DNA from: Nematostella vectensis
Lineage: Eukaryota > Cnidaria > Anthozoa > Actiniaria > Edwardsiidae
DNA: 64,000 nucleotides
Direction of reading: 5' to 3'
Assembly (NCBI RefSeq): GCF_932526225.1
Contig: NC_064048.1
Location: 7,357,015-7,421,014 of the forward strand
The translations under genes were made by a program, and so were the position numbers. The notes under the pieces were generated by a model. The model was not told the origin of the DNA. It ran no database searches and was given only the letters and a program-made list of their open reading frames with translations. Below, in pieces: positions 1 through 12,200 of the stretch. How positions within the stretch are numbered: position 1 is the stretch's first letter; every line of letters begins with the position of its first letter.

Positions 1-1850
1 ACATTTGTATAGGTCTCAACAGTGTCCATATTAGCGGAGTTAAACTGTTATTTGGACATTTGTATAGGTCTCAACAGTGTCCATATCAGCGGAGTTAAAC
101 TGTTATTTGGACATTTGTATAGGTCTCAACAGGGTCCATATCAGCGGAGTTCAACTGTTATTTGGGCATTTGTATAGGTCTGAACAGTGTCCATATTAGC
201 GGAGTTAAACTGTTATTTGGACATTTGTATAGGTCTCAACAGTGTCCATATCAGCGGAGTTAAACTGTTATTTGGACATTTGTATAGGTCTCAACAGTGT
301 CCATATTAGCGGAGTTAAACTGTTATTTGGACATTTGTATAGGTCTCAACAGTGTCCATATTAGCGGAGTTAAATTGTTATTTGGACATTTGTATAGGTC
401 TCAACAGTGTCCATATTAGCGGCGAGTTAAACTGTTATTTGGACATTTGTATAGGTCTCAACAGTGTCCATATCAGCGGAGTTAAACTGTTATTTGGACA
501 TTTGTATAGGTCTCAACAGTGTCCATATCAGCGGAGTTAAACTGTTATTTGGGCATTTGTATAGGTCTCAACAGTGTCCATATCAGCGGAGTTAAACTGT
601 TATTTGGACATTTGTATAGGTCTCAACAGTGTCCATATTAGCGGAGTTAAACTGTTATTTGGACATTTGAATAGGTCTCAACAGTGTCCATATCAGCGGA
701 GTTAAACTGTTATTTGGACATTTGTATAGGTCTCAACAGTGTCCATATCAGCGGAGTTAAACTGTTATTTGGACATTTGTATAGGTCTCAACAGTGTCCA
801 TATCAGCGGAGTTAAACTGTTATTTGGACATTTGTATAGGTCTCAACAGTGTCCCTATCAGCGGAGTTAAACTGTTATTTGGACATTTGTATAGGTCTCA
901 ACAGTGTCCATATCAGCGGAGTTAAACTGTTATTTGAACATTTGTATAGGTCTCAACAGTGTCCATATCAGCGGAGTTAAACTGTTATTTGGACATTTGT
1001 ATAGGTCTCAACAGTGTCCATATTAGCGGAGTTGAACTGTTATTTGGACATTTGTATAGGTCTCAACAGTGTCCATATCAGCGGAGTTAAACTGTTATTT
1101 GGGCATTTGTATAGGTCTCAACAGTGTCCCTATCAGCGGAGTTAAACTGTTATTTGGACATTTGTATAGGTCTCACCAGTGTCCCTATCAGCGGAGTTAA
1201 ACTGTTATTAGGACATTTGTTAAGGTCTGAACAGTGTCCCTTTTAGCGGGGTTTCGCTGTTATTAGGACATTTCTTTAGGTCTGAACGGTGTCCCTATCA
1301 GCAGAGTTAAAATGTTATTTGGGCATTTGAATAGGTCTTAAGAGTGATCCTATTAAAGGGATTTTGATGTTATTAAGACAGTTCTAAGGACTCAACAGTG
1401 TCCATATTAGCGGGATTCAAATGTTTTTAGGACAGTTTTATCGGTTTTAACAGTGTCCCTATAAGAGGGGTTCAAATGTTATTAGGACATTTGTTTAGGT
1501 CTGAACAGTGTCCCTATTAGCGGGGTTTTGCTGTTATTAGGACAGTTTTATAGGTCAGAATAACAGTGTCCCTATAAGCGGGGTTTCGCTGTTACTAGGA
1601 CAGTTCTATAGGTCTAAACAGTGTCCCTATTAGCGGGGTTTTGCTGTTATTAGGACAGTTCTAAAGGTCTGAACAGTGTCCCTATTAGCGGGGTTTCGCT
1701 GTTATTAGGACAGTTCTAGAGGTCTGAACAGTGTCCCTATTAGCGGAGTTTTGCTGTTATTAGGACAGTTCTAAAGGTCTGAACAGTGTCCCTATTAGCG
1801 GGGTTTCGCTGTTATTAGGTGACACCAGTGTCCCTTTTAGCGGAGTTCAA
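1..1850. repeat. 55-bp satellite array, about 33 copies
   Basis: A head-to-tail repeat with a strict 55-bp period (copies start at 1, 56, 111 and so on) fills the start of the window and probably extends beyond it. The unit contains the core GGTCTCAACAGTGTCCATAT. Copies are almost identical up to about 1200, then diverge towards the right edge and fade out near 1850, as expected for an array homogenised in its middle. The short open frames inside it are only the repeat read as codons. No gene is seen from 1851 to 2060. Confidence 0.95.
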
Positions 1851-2060
1851 CTTATGGCATACTTACCAAGCTCTGCCGAGTAAAAGGACCTTCTGACTTG
1901 AGAGCCAGGGCGAGTACCAGATGCATAGCGACATGGTGAGAGGCGCATGGAGAGATCCACGGGACAAGCGAGTCGCGATCTGTACAACCACAATCAAGCA
2001 AAAGTGCAAGTTTTAATAGGTTAGAAAGATAGAGAAATAAATATTTGGAATGCTCATCAA

Positions 2061-2318
2061 CCTCCTGCAGCCCTGACGTGCAGGGATACAGATATAACGT
2101 GGACCTCCTGCAGCCCTGACGTGCAGGGATACAGATATAACGTGGACCTCCTGCAGCCCTGACGTGCAGGGATACAGATATAACGTGGACCTCCTGCAGC
2201 CCTGACGTGCAGGGATACAGATATAACGTGGACCTCCTGCAGCCCTGACGTGCAGGGATACAGATATAACGTGGACCTCCTGCAGCCCTGACGTGCAGGG
2301 ATACAGATATAACGTGGT
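2061..2318. repeat. 43-bp tandem repeat, six identical copies
   Basis: Six copies of a 43-bp unit start at 2061, 2104, 2147, 2190, 2233 and 2276, with no sequence differences that I can see. Each has a short inverted motif, CCTGCA...TGCAGG. Because 43 is not a multiple of three, the minus-strand open frame across it cycles through three frames. It is a repeat, not a gene. Identity this perfect suggests a very recent expansion. Confidence 0.95.
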
Positions 2319-3252
2319 CGAATCAAAGGCATAGAAGGAGCTTCAGATTTTTTTGAAGGTTTGGACACAAGCTAACTCGACTGACATTGGAAATGGGAGT
2401 CAAACCCAGAAAACTAGTGGTGATAGGGTACTAAATAGCGAAGCACTGCCAACTGCACCACCAAGTAATACGCGAGTATTTAAGCTAAGAAAAGCTCCAG
2501 ATCGTAGTATGTCTAACGTGGCAAAAATCTTGTTTAAAATGTAAACAAAATACAATAAACAATTCATTTTGATTTCGCTTGCCCTTTCTTAACAAACATA
2601 GAATACTTTGAGCTCACAGGGTTGATCATTTAACGTGATATTTAGGCAAGTGCCACTAAAACTACGATTCTATAGTGTACATAATCATCAGAAAACGTTT
2701 AATACCAAAAACAAATCTCAATTCAGATTTTCCTGTCCTATCACAACAAATATAGAATATTTTGAACTCACTAGGTCGACAAGTTAAGGATTTATTTGAA
2801 TAAAATAAAACTGTCAGGCATTTAGTCCATTCAGGACCTCTCCCGACTGTCGGGAATATAGGTACTGCGTAGTTTTACCTTCACTCATGTGCGCCTTCCT
2901 TCGTTTTGTTTCAATTGAGGATTCGAGTAGAAGAGAAAAAACAAGAGAACCAATCAGCGCCATGTAGCAAAGCCTAGAAACAGGAAATTAATCACTATTC
3001 CCTTGCTGTTGAACATTGGGCACATCGGTTGCGAACTTGGGAGCAAGCTCATTGCCAAAGAATATTTGCGAACCCCCTGCTAACTTGAACGCGGATACCT
3101 GGAGCTTCCCACTAATTCTAACTGACTTCAAACTCTGACTTCAAAAGACCTAATTGGGTAACACTCTGATAACACAAACTTCCTGCCAGCTCTTATAGTC
3201 CCGTTTCCCTTGAGAGGTTAACAGGGTTCAACTGTTATGAGGCAACCCGCTC
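2319..3252. other. Non-coding stretch, downstream side of gene 1
   Basis: No convincing coding exon is seen on either strand. It lies 3' of the minus-strand membrane-protein gene that stops at 3253. A reverse-strand AATAAA at 2791-2796 is a candidate polyadenylation signal for that gene, about 460 bp beyond the stop. This is weak evidence on its own. Confidence 0.5.
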
Positions 3253-6200
3253 TTAAGATAAGAATTCAAGTAAAAGATCAAAATAGCTAGAAAAAAAACT
3301 AGTTGCTTTCCCATACCCGCGGGCCTTGAGTGATTGGTTGCCATGGTTACACCAGGAGGAGACGAGAACAAACACGGCCAGTGAAGATGAGCCAGCGTAC
3401 AACAAGGTGGTCAGCTGCGGTCGGTGATACGGAAACAAAATCTGGAAGTGTCAAAGTATAATTTCGAAATAATCGTCAGCATAGGTAATCATACTGTTCA
3501 GACTTCAATTTGAAATAATTTGCACAAGTGAGTTTTTTCGATAGCTCAAATTGCACGAGCCGGCTTGGGCGGGTTTTCTATTGCTCAATTGTTTGTTAGC
3601 CAATCAGCGTCCAGTAATAATGCACTAGATTAACTTTTTCTGCACTAAAATACCTGAAAACTTCACTGCTATCAGCCAATCAGAATCGAGTTATTTTGCC
3701 GTGTATTTTATAATAATGGTAATAATGATGATGGTAATATGATGGTGGTAATGACGATGATAAAAATGATGTTTACATAGACATAGATAACTTTACTTAT
3801 AATTAAATTATGCAAAATATCCCAGGGTAGTCTGAGCCCCCTGCTAATAACTGGGGTCCTGGGAGCAATATGCTGAAAAGTAAAAGGGTTATTACTAACC
3901 ACAGATGCGGCTTTCAAACCAACCGGACCACCAATCATCACGGACACTACGGCCCAGGCTCTCACAGACAGCTGTTCTAGTCTAACCAGTTTTACCAGTA
4001 CAGCAAGACTGACGAGGAAGGCGACCAGGAGTAGCCAGGGGATGGTCATATCCCTACACACAGAACAAACCACAGAATAACCAAAGAAGAGCGTTTAAAG
4101 AGGCTTTTTGTTACCCTATCTGTCATATCCCTACAAATAGTACAAACCACAGAATAACCAAAGAAGAGCGTTTAAAGAGGATTTTTTGTTACCCTATCCG
4201 TCATATCCCCACAAATAGTACAAACCACAGAATAACCAAAGAAAAGCGTTTAAAGAGGCTTTTTTGTTACCCTATCTCGGGGGAGAGGCAATTTTCTGGG
4301 GCAATCTTGTTCTTCAGGGGCCGGTTTCTAGAAAGCAGGTTAGCACTAACCCAGGGATAAATCTCGATTTTTGATTGGATAAAAACGGCTTTTTATTCCT
4401 GGGTTAGCGTTAACCTGCTTTCTAGGAACCTGACCCAGGATTCCGTTTACGGTAACCCCAATTAACTATCAAATACATACAGCGTAATGTTCCTTTCCGA
4501 TTTAAAAGTAATAAATTGGATGCAAAGTTAGTTATCAAATCCATACATTATGAACTATTATTGAACTTTAATGGATAATCGAATGATGTGCCCCTTTTTT
4601 TGTTGCGAATATAATGAAGACCATGACTATGCGTTTGTAATTTTCACACCCTTTGGTACATAGTTGGGGAGGGGGAAAGGTGGATGGGGTGGGTGGTGTT
4701 GATGTAGGTGCATACAAACATACTCTGCAAGGAGCAGCTTTGTTCCGTAGTCGTATGGCAACAATAGAGACGTAAAATAAACTCCAGCTCCCCAACAGAT
4801 CTGGAACATGAATTATAATTTAGCACATTGGCTTGTCTATTTCTGAAGATAGAGTGTTGCTGAGTTTGAAGGAACAGAAATAATTTTCAGAACATTTTTC
4901 TTTCTGAGCATAGAAAAAAAATATGACAACCTACAACCTAGCAAGCAAGAAATACCGACAACCATACGCTGGCTATGATCCAGAGACTACAAGGTTTTTG
5001 GCGGGAAAACTACGCACGGGCATCATTTCATTCGTGCATGCGGGCTCTCGCATTTTCTAATATGAGTTTAATGCTTCCATAGTTCTGCATTAGGTTTTAA
5101 CCTCATATTATTTCGTTTTAACTGTTTTCTCTCCTCATCTTTTGTCTTAAAGAAGGCCAATTACGCCGCCATTTTATGCTCCCGTTCAATGCCGCGATAC
5201 AAATATCCATTTTCATCGGCAAGCACAAAAACCAAGAAATTGTCAATCAAATGTCGTCAATAACGTATCAGAATTCAATAGTAGATTGGTATTTTGGAGT
5301 TTTCATGCGAATAAACCGTTGTATTTTCAATATAAACAATAACAAAGGAGTGGTTGATCAACATCCTTAAGAATTTAGGCAAACAATAAATTACCTTAAC
5401 AGGGTTGAACTCTGGCTGGACAATTTCCACTAACACTGCCCCACACAGTAGCAGAATGTTCGCTCTCTTGGCGTCCAAATGGTGGGAGAGTTGCATCAGC
5501 GAGATTTTAAGACACAGGGTACCCGTCATAAACAAAATAGCACCTGAAAGAAAATCAGAGTCAAAAAGGTGAAGGGGGAGCTTTTTGGACCTTGCTGAAG
5601 GCTGCCTAGCGAGGGGTTCTCTGTCATTCTGTCATCCTAGCAAAGTACCAAGTATGAGAAAGCATCCCCTTCCACCGGCTGATTTGCAGAAGCTATTGCG
5701 ATATTTTTAATTAAATTGAGTAAGGTTTATAACCAAGTATACAACTAAACTTTGTTTTGAGATGGTTATTTGAAAATTTTAGCACACAGTCTGTCTTCCA
5801 ATCTTTCAATACAGATGTCACGAGTCTTGGGCGGCATGTGTTGTGCTAGGCCTTCTCGGTTAATATGCTAGCACTTTTTCATCAGTTTTAAAGGAAAACG
5901 AGCTTTTTTTTTTCTTGAAAAAGAATTGCTAGCATTTTAGGGCATTTTTCAAGTTTGAGATCCAGATTTCAGCGCTCAAAAGGATGATTATCCTGAAGTT
6001 TTACAATTTTTATTCCTTAATTTCTTTTCTCTTTGTGCGCTGTGTTGCGCGTGTGCAGAGAAAAAGGAATGGTTGGTCAGCGATTAACTAGCGAGTATGT
6101 GACAGAAAAAGCACGAACAGACTCGTACCTGCCGCATCTGCCATAGATGGCCACCTGTGGGTTGTATATAACCAGATGGGAAGTACGAGGGTGTCGTAGA

Positions 6201-9200
6201 CGCACCCCACCGAGAGTAGGAGCACAGCACACAGCTTGGCACCCTGGGGAGACAACAAAAATGTAAGTACAGTGGAATAAAACTAGACGTTTCTAATAGA
6301 AAGTAAATGCTCGGAGGACGGGACGAACATGTTTCAGTACAGGGGTTCTCGAAAAAGACCGCTTATCTGTATGAAATCAAAATACAAATAATCATCCGAC
6401 TGGGAAGCCTATGGTGTGGACACGAAAAATTGCATCCACTATATGAAACTCGCGCATGCGCTAAAACACCGCTAATACAGACTGGGAAGCCTGTGGTGTA
6501 GACATGAAAAATCATATGCGATACCAAGATTAGACTTCCCCGGACGCTGCGCTCCCTCCGAGCAATAATAGATAATAATCAGGCACTGTTTGCCCAACGC
6601 AAACAATACACTGTCATAAACACTTAGGCTCAAGCCGAGGGAGGATTCGCTCAGATGAAGAGATTAGTATAACTGTAAGCTGGGACAGAAATATAGCTAG
6701 CAACCCTCAACCACACACACCCATCCGGGCTATGGTTCTGCTAATCTGTGTTTGTACCCCTCCCCCCCTCAGCCACACCCACCCTCCTATTCAATACCCA
6801 AGCTACGGTTCTGCCAATCTTTGTTTGTACCCCCACCCTTAACCACACCCAACCCTCCTATCAATATCAGGACTACCGTTCTGCTAATCTCTGTTTGTAC
6901 CTTCCACGTGGAAATTGATTTCTCCTCTGTGAACACCAGAATCTTGGAGGTCACCAAGGCAAATACAAAGCTGAGAAGAGATGGTGAGGAATTCCACAGG
7001 GGTGGGGCGAGGAATGACTGGCTCAGTGCTTGTGGGGGGAGGAGAGAGGCTAGAAGGGACGCAAGCTTGGAGCAGTGTAGGCTACCGCAGAGCCACGCAA
7101 CCCGCCATTCAATAGAATCCACAGTGTACAGTCTGCAGATAAAAATGCAGGATATAGGTTAGTTCTTAAGCCCTAGAGCATGTGACTAACCTAGACCACG
7201 TGATTAGCTCCTAGACCACGTGACTAGCCCCTAGACCACGAAACTAGCCCCTAGACCACGAAACTAGCCCCTTAACCAGGTGACTAGCATCTAGACCACG
7301 TGACTAACCTCCTAGAAAACATGGCTAGCCTCTAGACCACATGACTAGCCCCCTAGACCACGTGACTAACTTTCTAAACCACATGAATAGCTCCTCAAAC
7401 ACATGACTAGCCCCTAGACCACGTGACTAGCCCTCAGACCACGTGACTAGTTCCTAGACCATGGACTAGCCCATAGACCACGTAAAGGCTCCTAGACCAC
7501 ATGACTACCTCTTAGAATACATGACTAACATTCTAGACCATGTGACTAGCCCCTAGACCACGTAACAGCTCCTAGATCACATGACTACCTCCTAGAATAC
7601 GTGACTAACATTCTAGACCGTGACTAGCCCCTAGACCACTCAACTAGCTCCTAGACCACGTGACTACCTCCTAGAATACGTGACTAACATTCTAGACCAT
7701 GTGACTAGCCCCTAGACCACGTAACAGCCCCTTGACCACATGGCTACCTCCTAGAATACGTGACTAACATTCTAGACCATGTGACTAGCCCCTAGACCAC
7801 GTAACAGCCCCTATACCACGTGACTAGCCCTCAGACCACGTGACTAGCTCCTAGACCATGTGACTAGCCCCTAGACCACTCAACTAGCTCCTAGACAACA
7901 TGACTACCTCCTAGAATACGTGACTAACATTCTAGACCATGTGACTAGCCCCTAGACCACGTAACAGCTCCTAGATCACATGACTACCTCCTAGAATACG
8001 TGACTAACATTCTAGACCACGTGACTATCTCCTAGACCATGTGACTAGCCCCTAGACCACGTAACAGATCCTAGATCACATGACTACCTCCTAGAATACG
8101 TGACTAACATTCTAGACCACGTGACTAGCCCCTAGACCACGTAACAGCTCCTAGACAACATGACTAGCTCCTAGACCACGTGTATAACCTCCTAGACCCC
8201 GTGAGTAACCTCCGAAACCACGTGACTAACCTGTAGACAAGGTAAAGCATGATTGCCCCGGATATGAGCCCGTAGTGTGCAGTGTAAAGCGCTTTCTCTA
8301 ATAACGCATGCTCACATAAAACAAAACCTGTAAAAAATGGAGAAACATGCTAAACGGAAAACCTACAAAACCCCCAGCGAGAGAAAAAGGAGGGAGGGAT
8401 GGACATGTAAAATGTAACTCATTTTCTCCACACGTTATTTGCTTTTAGTGTTTATTTTGTGGGGATTTTGCACTAAACAGAAAAAAAGTTCAATACCTAG
8501 TGACTGCATAAGCAGCACCAAACCAAATACTTGTTTCGAATTCCTGCTTGACAGGTATACATAGAAAAAAAGTTCAATACCTAGTGACTGCATAAGCAGC
8601 ACCAAACCAAATACTTGTTTCGAATTCCTGCTTGACAGGTATACATAGAAAAAAAGTTCAATACCTAGTGACTGCATAAGCAGCACCAAACCAAATACTT
8701 GTTTCGAATTCCTGCTTGACAGGTATACAGCAGCGACAGAGAGACCCGAGGCGGCTGACAGACCAGTTAGCAACAGGACAAGGGAAGGTGGCAGAGCTAA
8801 AAGGCTGTTGGCGTCAAGGTTTAACTCTCATTGTTAGCTCGTATTACTCCTCGTGCCACAAGCAATGCTGGAAGCCTGGTATTTACCCGGTGTTTTTCTT
8901 TAGGTCGGGTACCGTGGCCGCCATCTTGTGTTGTTATACTGTCCGCGCGAAAAACGGAAACAAGATGGTGGCCACGGTACCCGACCTAAAGAAAAACACG
9001 ACTCGGCAAATAGCGTAAAACCTAACGAAAAACACCAGGTTAACGCCCAAGCAGGCATTCCCCCCTGGCAACATCGTAGCAAAACGTCTGATATTACGAG
9101 CTGATATTAACGTACAAAAGAACGTCACTGCCCACTACAAAAAAATGGCGGCTGTTAACAACGGCCATGCCCCAGGTATCAGACTGCAACGTGGATGCAT

Positions 9201-12200
9201 GAATAAGGCAAAACCTTCACCCAAAGGCTAATAAGGATACCCAAGATTCCAGACTAGTGACCACAAGCCAATGACGTGAATAACGGCCATTACTGCGCAT
9301 GTGCCAACATGGTATACCTGTGGATAAGCAAAAGAGAGGTGCCTTGTTTGAAAAAAACTTGAAAAAAGGGCAATAGGCGACTTGCTCTAAGAAAAATGTG
9401 ACTTTTGGGGTAGCAAATAAGCGCACGCTCCGACTTTTAGCGCCAAAATAATAACAACAACAAATAGCAACTTACTTAGTGCTTACGAATCGGCAAGAAA
9501 GTCAGGAAGGGGTTTATTTTTATTGAAAGTTATTTTGTCTTCGTCGTTCCCTGGCTGGACGGAAGCAGCCATTTCTGTCTTTATTTTGGCTTGAATTTGA
9601 CACCCAAAAAGTCACAGGATTTCTTAGTGCAAGCCGCCCAAAAAGTCACAGGATCTCTTAGTGCAAGCCGCCCGTCGGAATGCCTGGGAGTGCAGCGGCC
9701 ACACGAGTGCAATAAGATGAAAAATCTTCTTGTTTACTCCATTCTAACATTAAAGTCTAAAGATTGGTTCTCGCTAGGACGCAAGCGCGAGCGTAGGCGC
9801 AACACAAGTGAGAATCGGTCAAACACAAGCGCAAGAAAATCAAGCAGTTGCGTTCTCTTGCGCTTATGTTCTAGTGAGAATCGGAAAACTATGCACGTTC
9901 CGCGTGCGCTTACGTCCAAGTGAGAAACAACCTTAATAATAAACAGAAAGGAACTATCTTTAATGATTCTAGTTCACAGTATGTACAGAAGCTCTGAACT
10001 GACTAGGTTTAAGTAAACGAGACTAGAACTGAAACATACCAAAATATAGCACTAATCTGATAAATCAACTATTATATATGTATCTAATTAGCCTGGATTA
10101 ATCCTCCATAATTTTTAAACGTTCCCTAGCCCTCCGAAAAAAAAAACCACCAAAATCGCATAAAATGCCGTTATGCCATTAAGGCATCTTACCCTGTGTT
10201 TATGACTATTTGCTGTGATGCCCATGGCTAAACCAACAAAACAGCTCCCCATCAATACTGGGACCGCCTTGATAGATATCACACCGGTGGTCCACATCAG
10301 GATGGTCATAATCAACTAAAGCATAGAAAGGCACAAAGCAAATTGATAAGATACACTTGGCAGGTAGTACATTGAAGGATTCTAATGGCAGGGGCGTAGC
10401 CAAGAGGCCAGTCCCCCCCCCCTCCCCTTTCCCCTTCTATCAGCCAAAAATACAGTCAATATATGAGACATTACTTAAATACAGGAGAAAATGTCTAATA
10501 CATATGGGCCTTCATGGGCCCCCTACTGTCCCTGACTGGGTTTGAGGATTCCAAAGGCTGTTTTTGACAGCACGATTTAGTTGTATGCAACTTGCTCACG
10601 ACACATCTTAAACTTGAGTCGTTGTCTCAGGGCTGAGACTAAATCAAAGGCATGCCTTATGCCTAGTGCACACTTGCAACATAGCAACATAACGACACGG
10701 GCGCCCGCACTATGTTTAGCCCGACATAATGACATGGACATAATGACATAAAAAAAACATGTTTTTTCTTTTATATCATGATGTCCATGTCGTTATGTCG
10801 AAGATAAGATTGCGCGCCCATGTCGTTATGTCGATATGTAGCTAGTGTGCGACACTAGGCAATATACAACTGAATCGTGATGTCTAAATCAGCTTTAACA
10901 TTCACAAAATGTTCATGTATAACACGGTACATACCAAGCTGGAAAGACCAGACGCCCACCTTCCTTTGGTCACAGTTCTGGGCGAAAATTCTACAGCATG
11001 ACAATGACAATGATTATAAGCATATTGTAAGAAAAACATATGGGCTGAGGATTTGGGTTAAAAAAATTATAGATAATTTCTTCACGGATAATTTTGTTTT
11101 GTTAAAACATTTTGTTAAGCATGGTTAAGGATTCTGTTGTTGTTTTCATAATTAAAGTAACTGTAAATATGTATATGATCATGATAATGATGCCAATAAT
11201 ACTTTAATAAATTGGATACTGTTGTACACATGGTATAATTGGTTTACATATTGATCTATATTGATTTACATATCTCAATGACAAAGTTATATATCACATG
11301 GTTTTTAAAGGGGTGATTCTAGCGTTTCAAACTACTTGTGCAAGGGACATTGGTTCCCACAGCCTTTAGTACATAGTATGTTTAATTCTAATGTTGTATG
11401 TCTGCTGATGAAAATAACTATTATGATGACAATGGCATACATTACTAATGATAATATTGTCAGTTATTTTTATCATCATGATTTTGGTTTATAGTGTTAA
11501 AGTTATGCCCAGCTAGTCCGATTATATGTGACGACTCACGCGAAAACGTACCTTAAGGTTTTCCGCGAGTTTGGCCAAACTCGCGCCCGTTTCGCGGAAA
11601 GCTCGCGGCCTTCTCGCGGAATGCTCGCGCTTTTCTCGCGGAATGCTCGCGCCTTAATAACGGAAAGCTCGCGCCCATCTCGCGGAACGCTCGCGCCTAA
11701 ATAACGGAAAGCTCGCGCCTTTCTCGCGGAACACTCGCGCCTTGACAACGGGAAGCCTCGCGACTTGCTAAACACAACTCGCGGGTCGTATCTTATACGA
11801 CCCGCGAGTTACGAAATACGACACGGAATAGCGACCAGCAAGTTGATCCTTAGTCAACTCCGATTTTTCGAAAGGACGATTTTTTTTACCCAGCACGGAG
11901 CGACGGTTTTGTCTAGAATTTCTGTCGTTACGGCTTTTTTAGAAGAGTACCCAAGCACCTTGACAAACTTTCACAGATCGTACTCTCTCTCGAATCGCAA
12001 ACACATACGAAATAGTTAGTTTGGCAATTTAAGGACAATTTTGTGTAAGTTACTAGAGATAGGTAGTGTATTCGGGGAATAAGGACGACAGTTTTTGACA
12101 TGAACTCTTGAAAGTCTTTTCGGTGACTGTTTTTTTTAAACAAAGGGTTACCGAAGCCCGATATCAAACTATCACTGATCGTTCTAGCGCTACTGAAAAC

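Noticed and set aside
1-2318. CRISPR-like appearance of the regular 55-bp and 43-bp repeats
   Set aside because: Units are contiguous with no unique spacers, and the rest of the window is eukaryotic. These are satellite and minisatellite arrays.
6752-7162. 136-codon plus-strand open frame
   Set aside because: It is the antisense shadow of exon 16 of the membrane-protein gene, which is supported by phase-matched neighbours.
10206-10403. Alternative minus-strand frame reading DYDHPDVDHRCDIYQGG
   Set aside because: It overlaps exon 12 in another frame. Only the hydrophobic frame joins in phase with exons 11 and 13 and fits a membrane protein.
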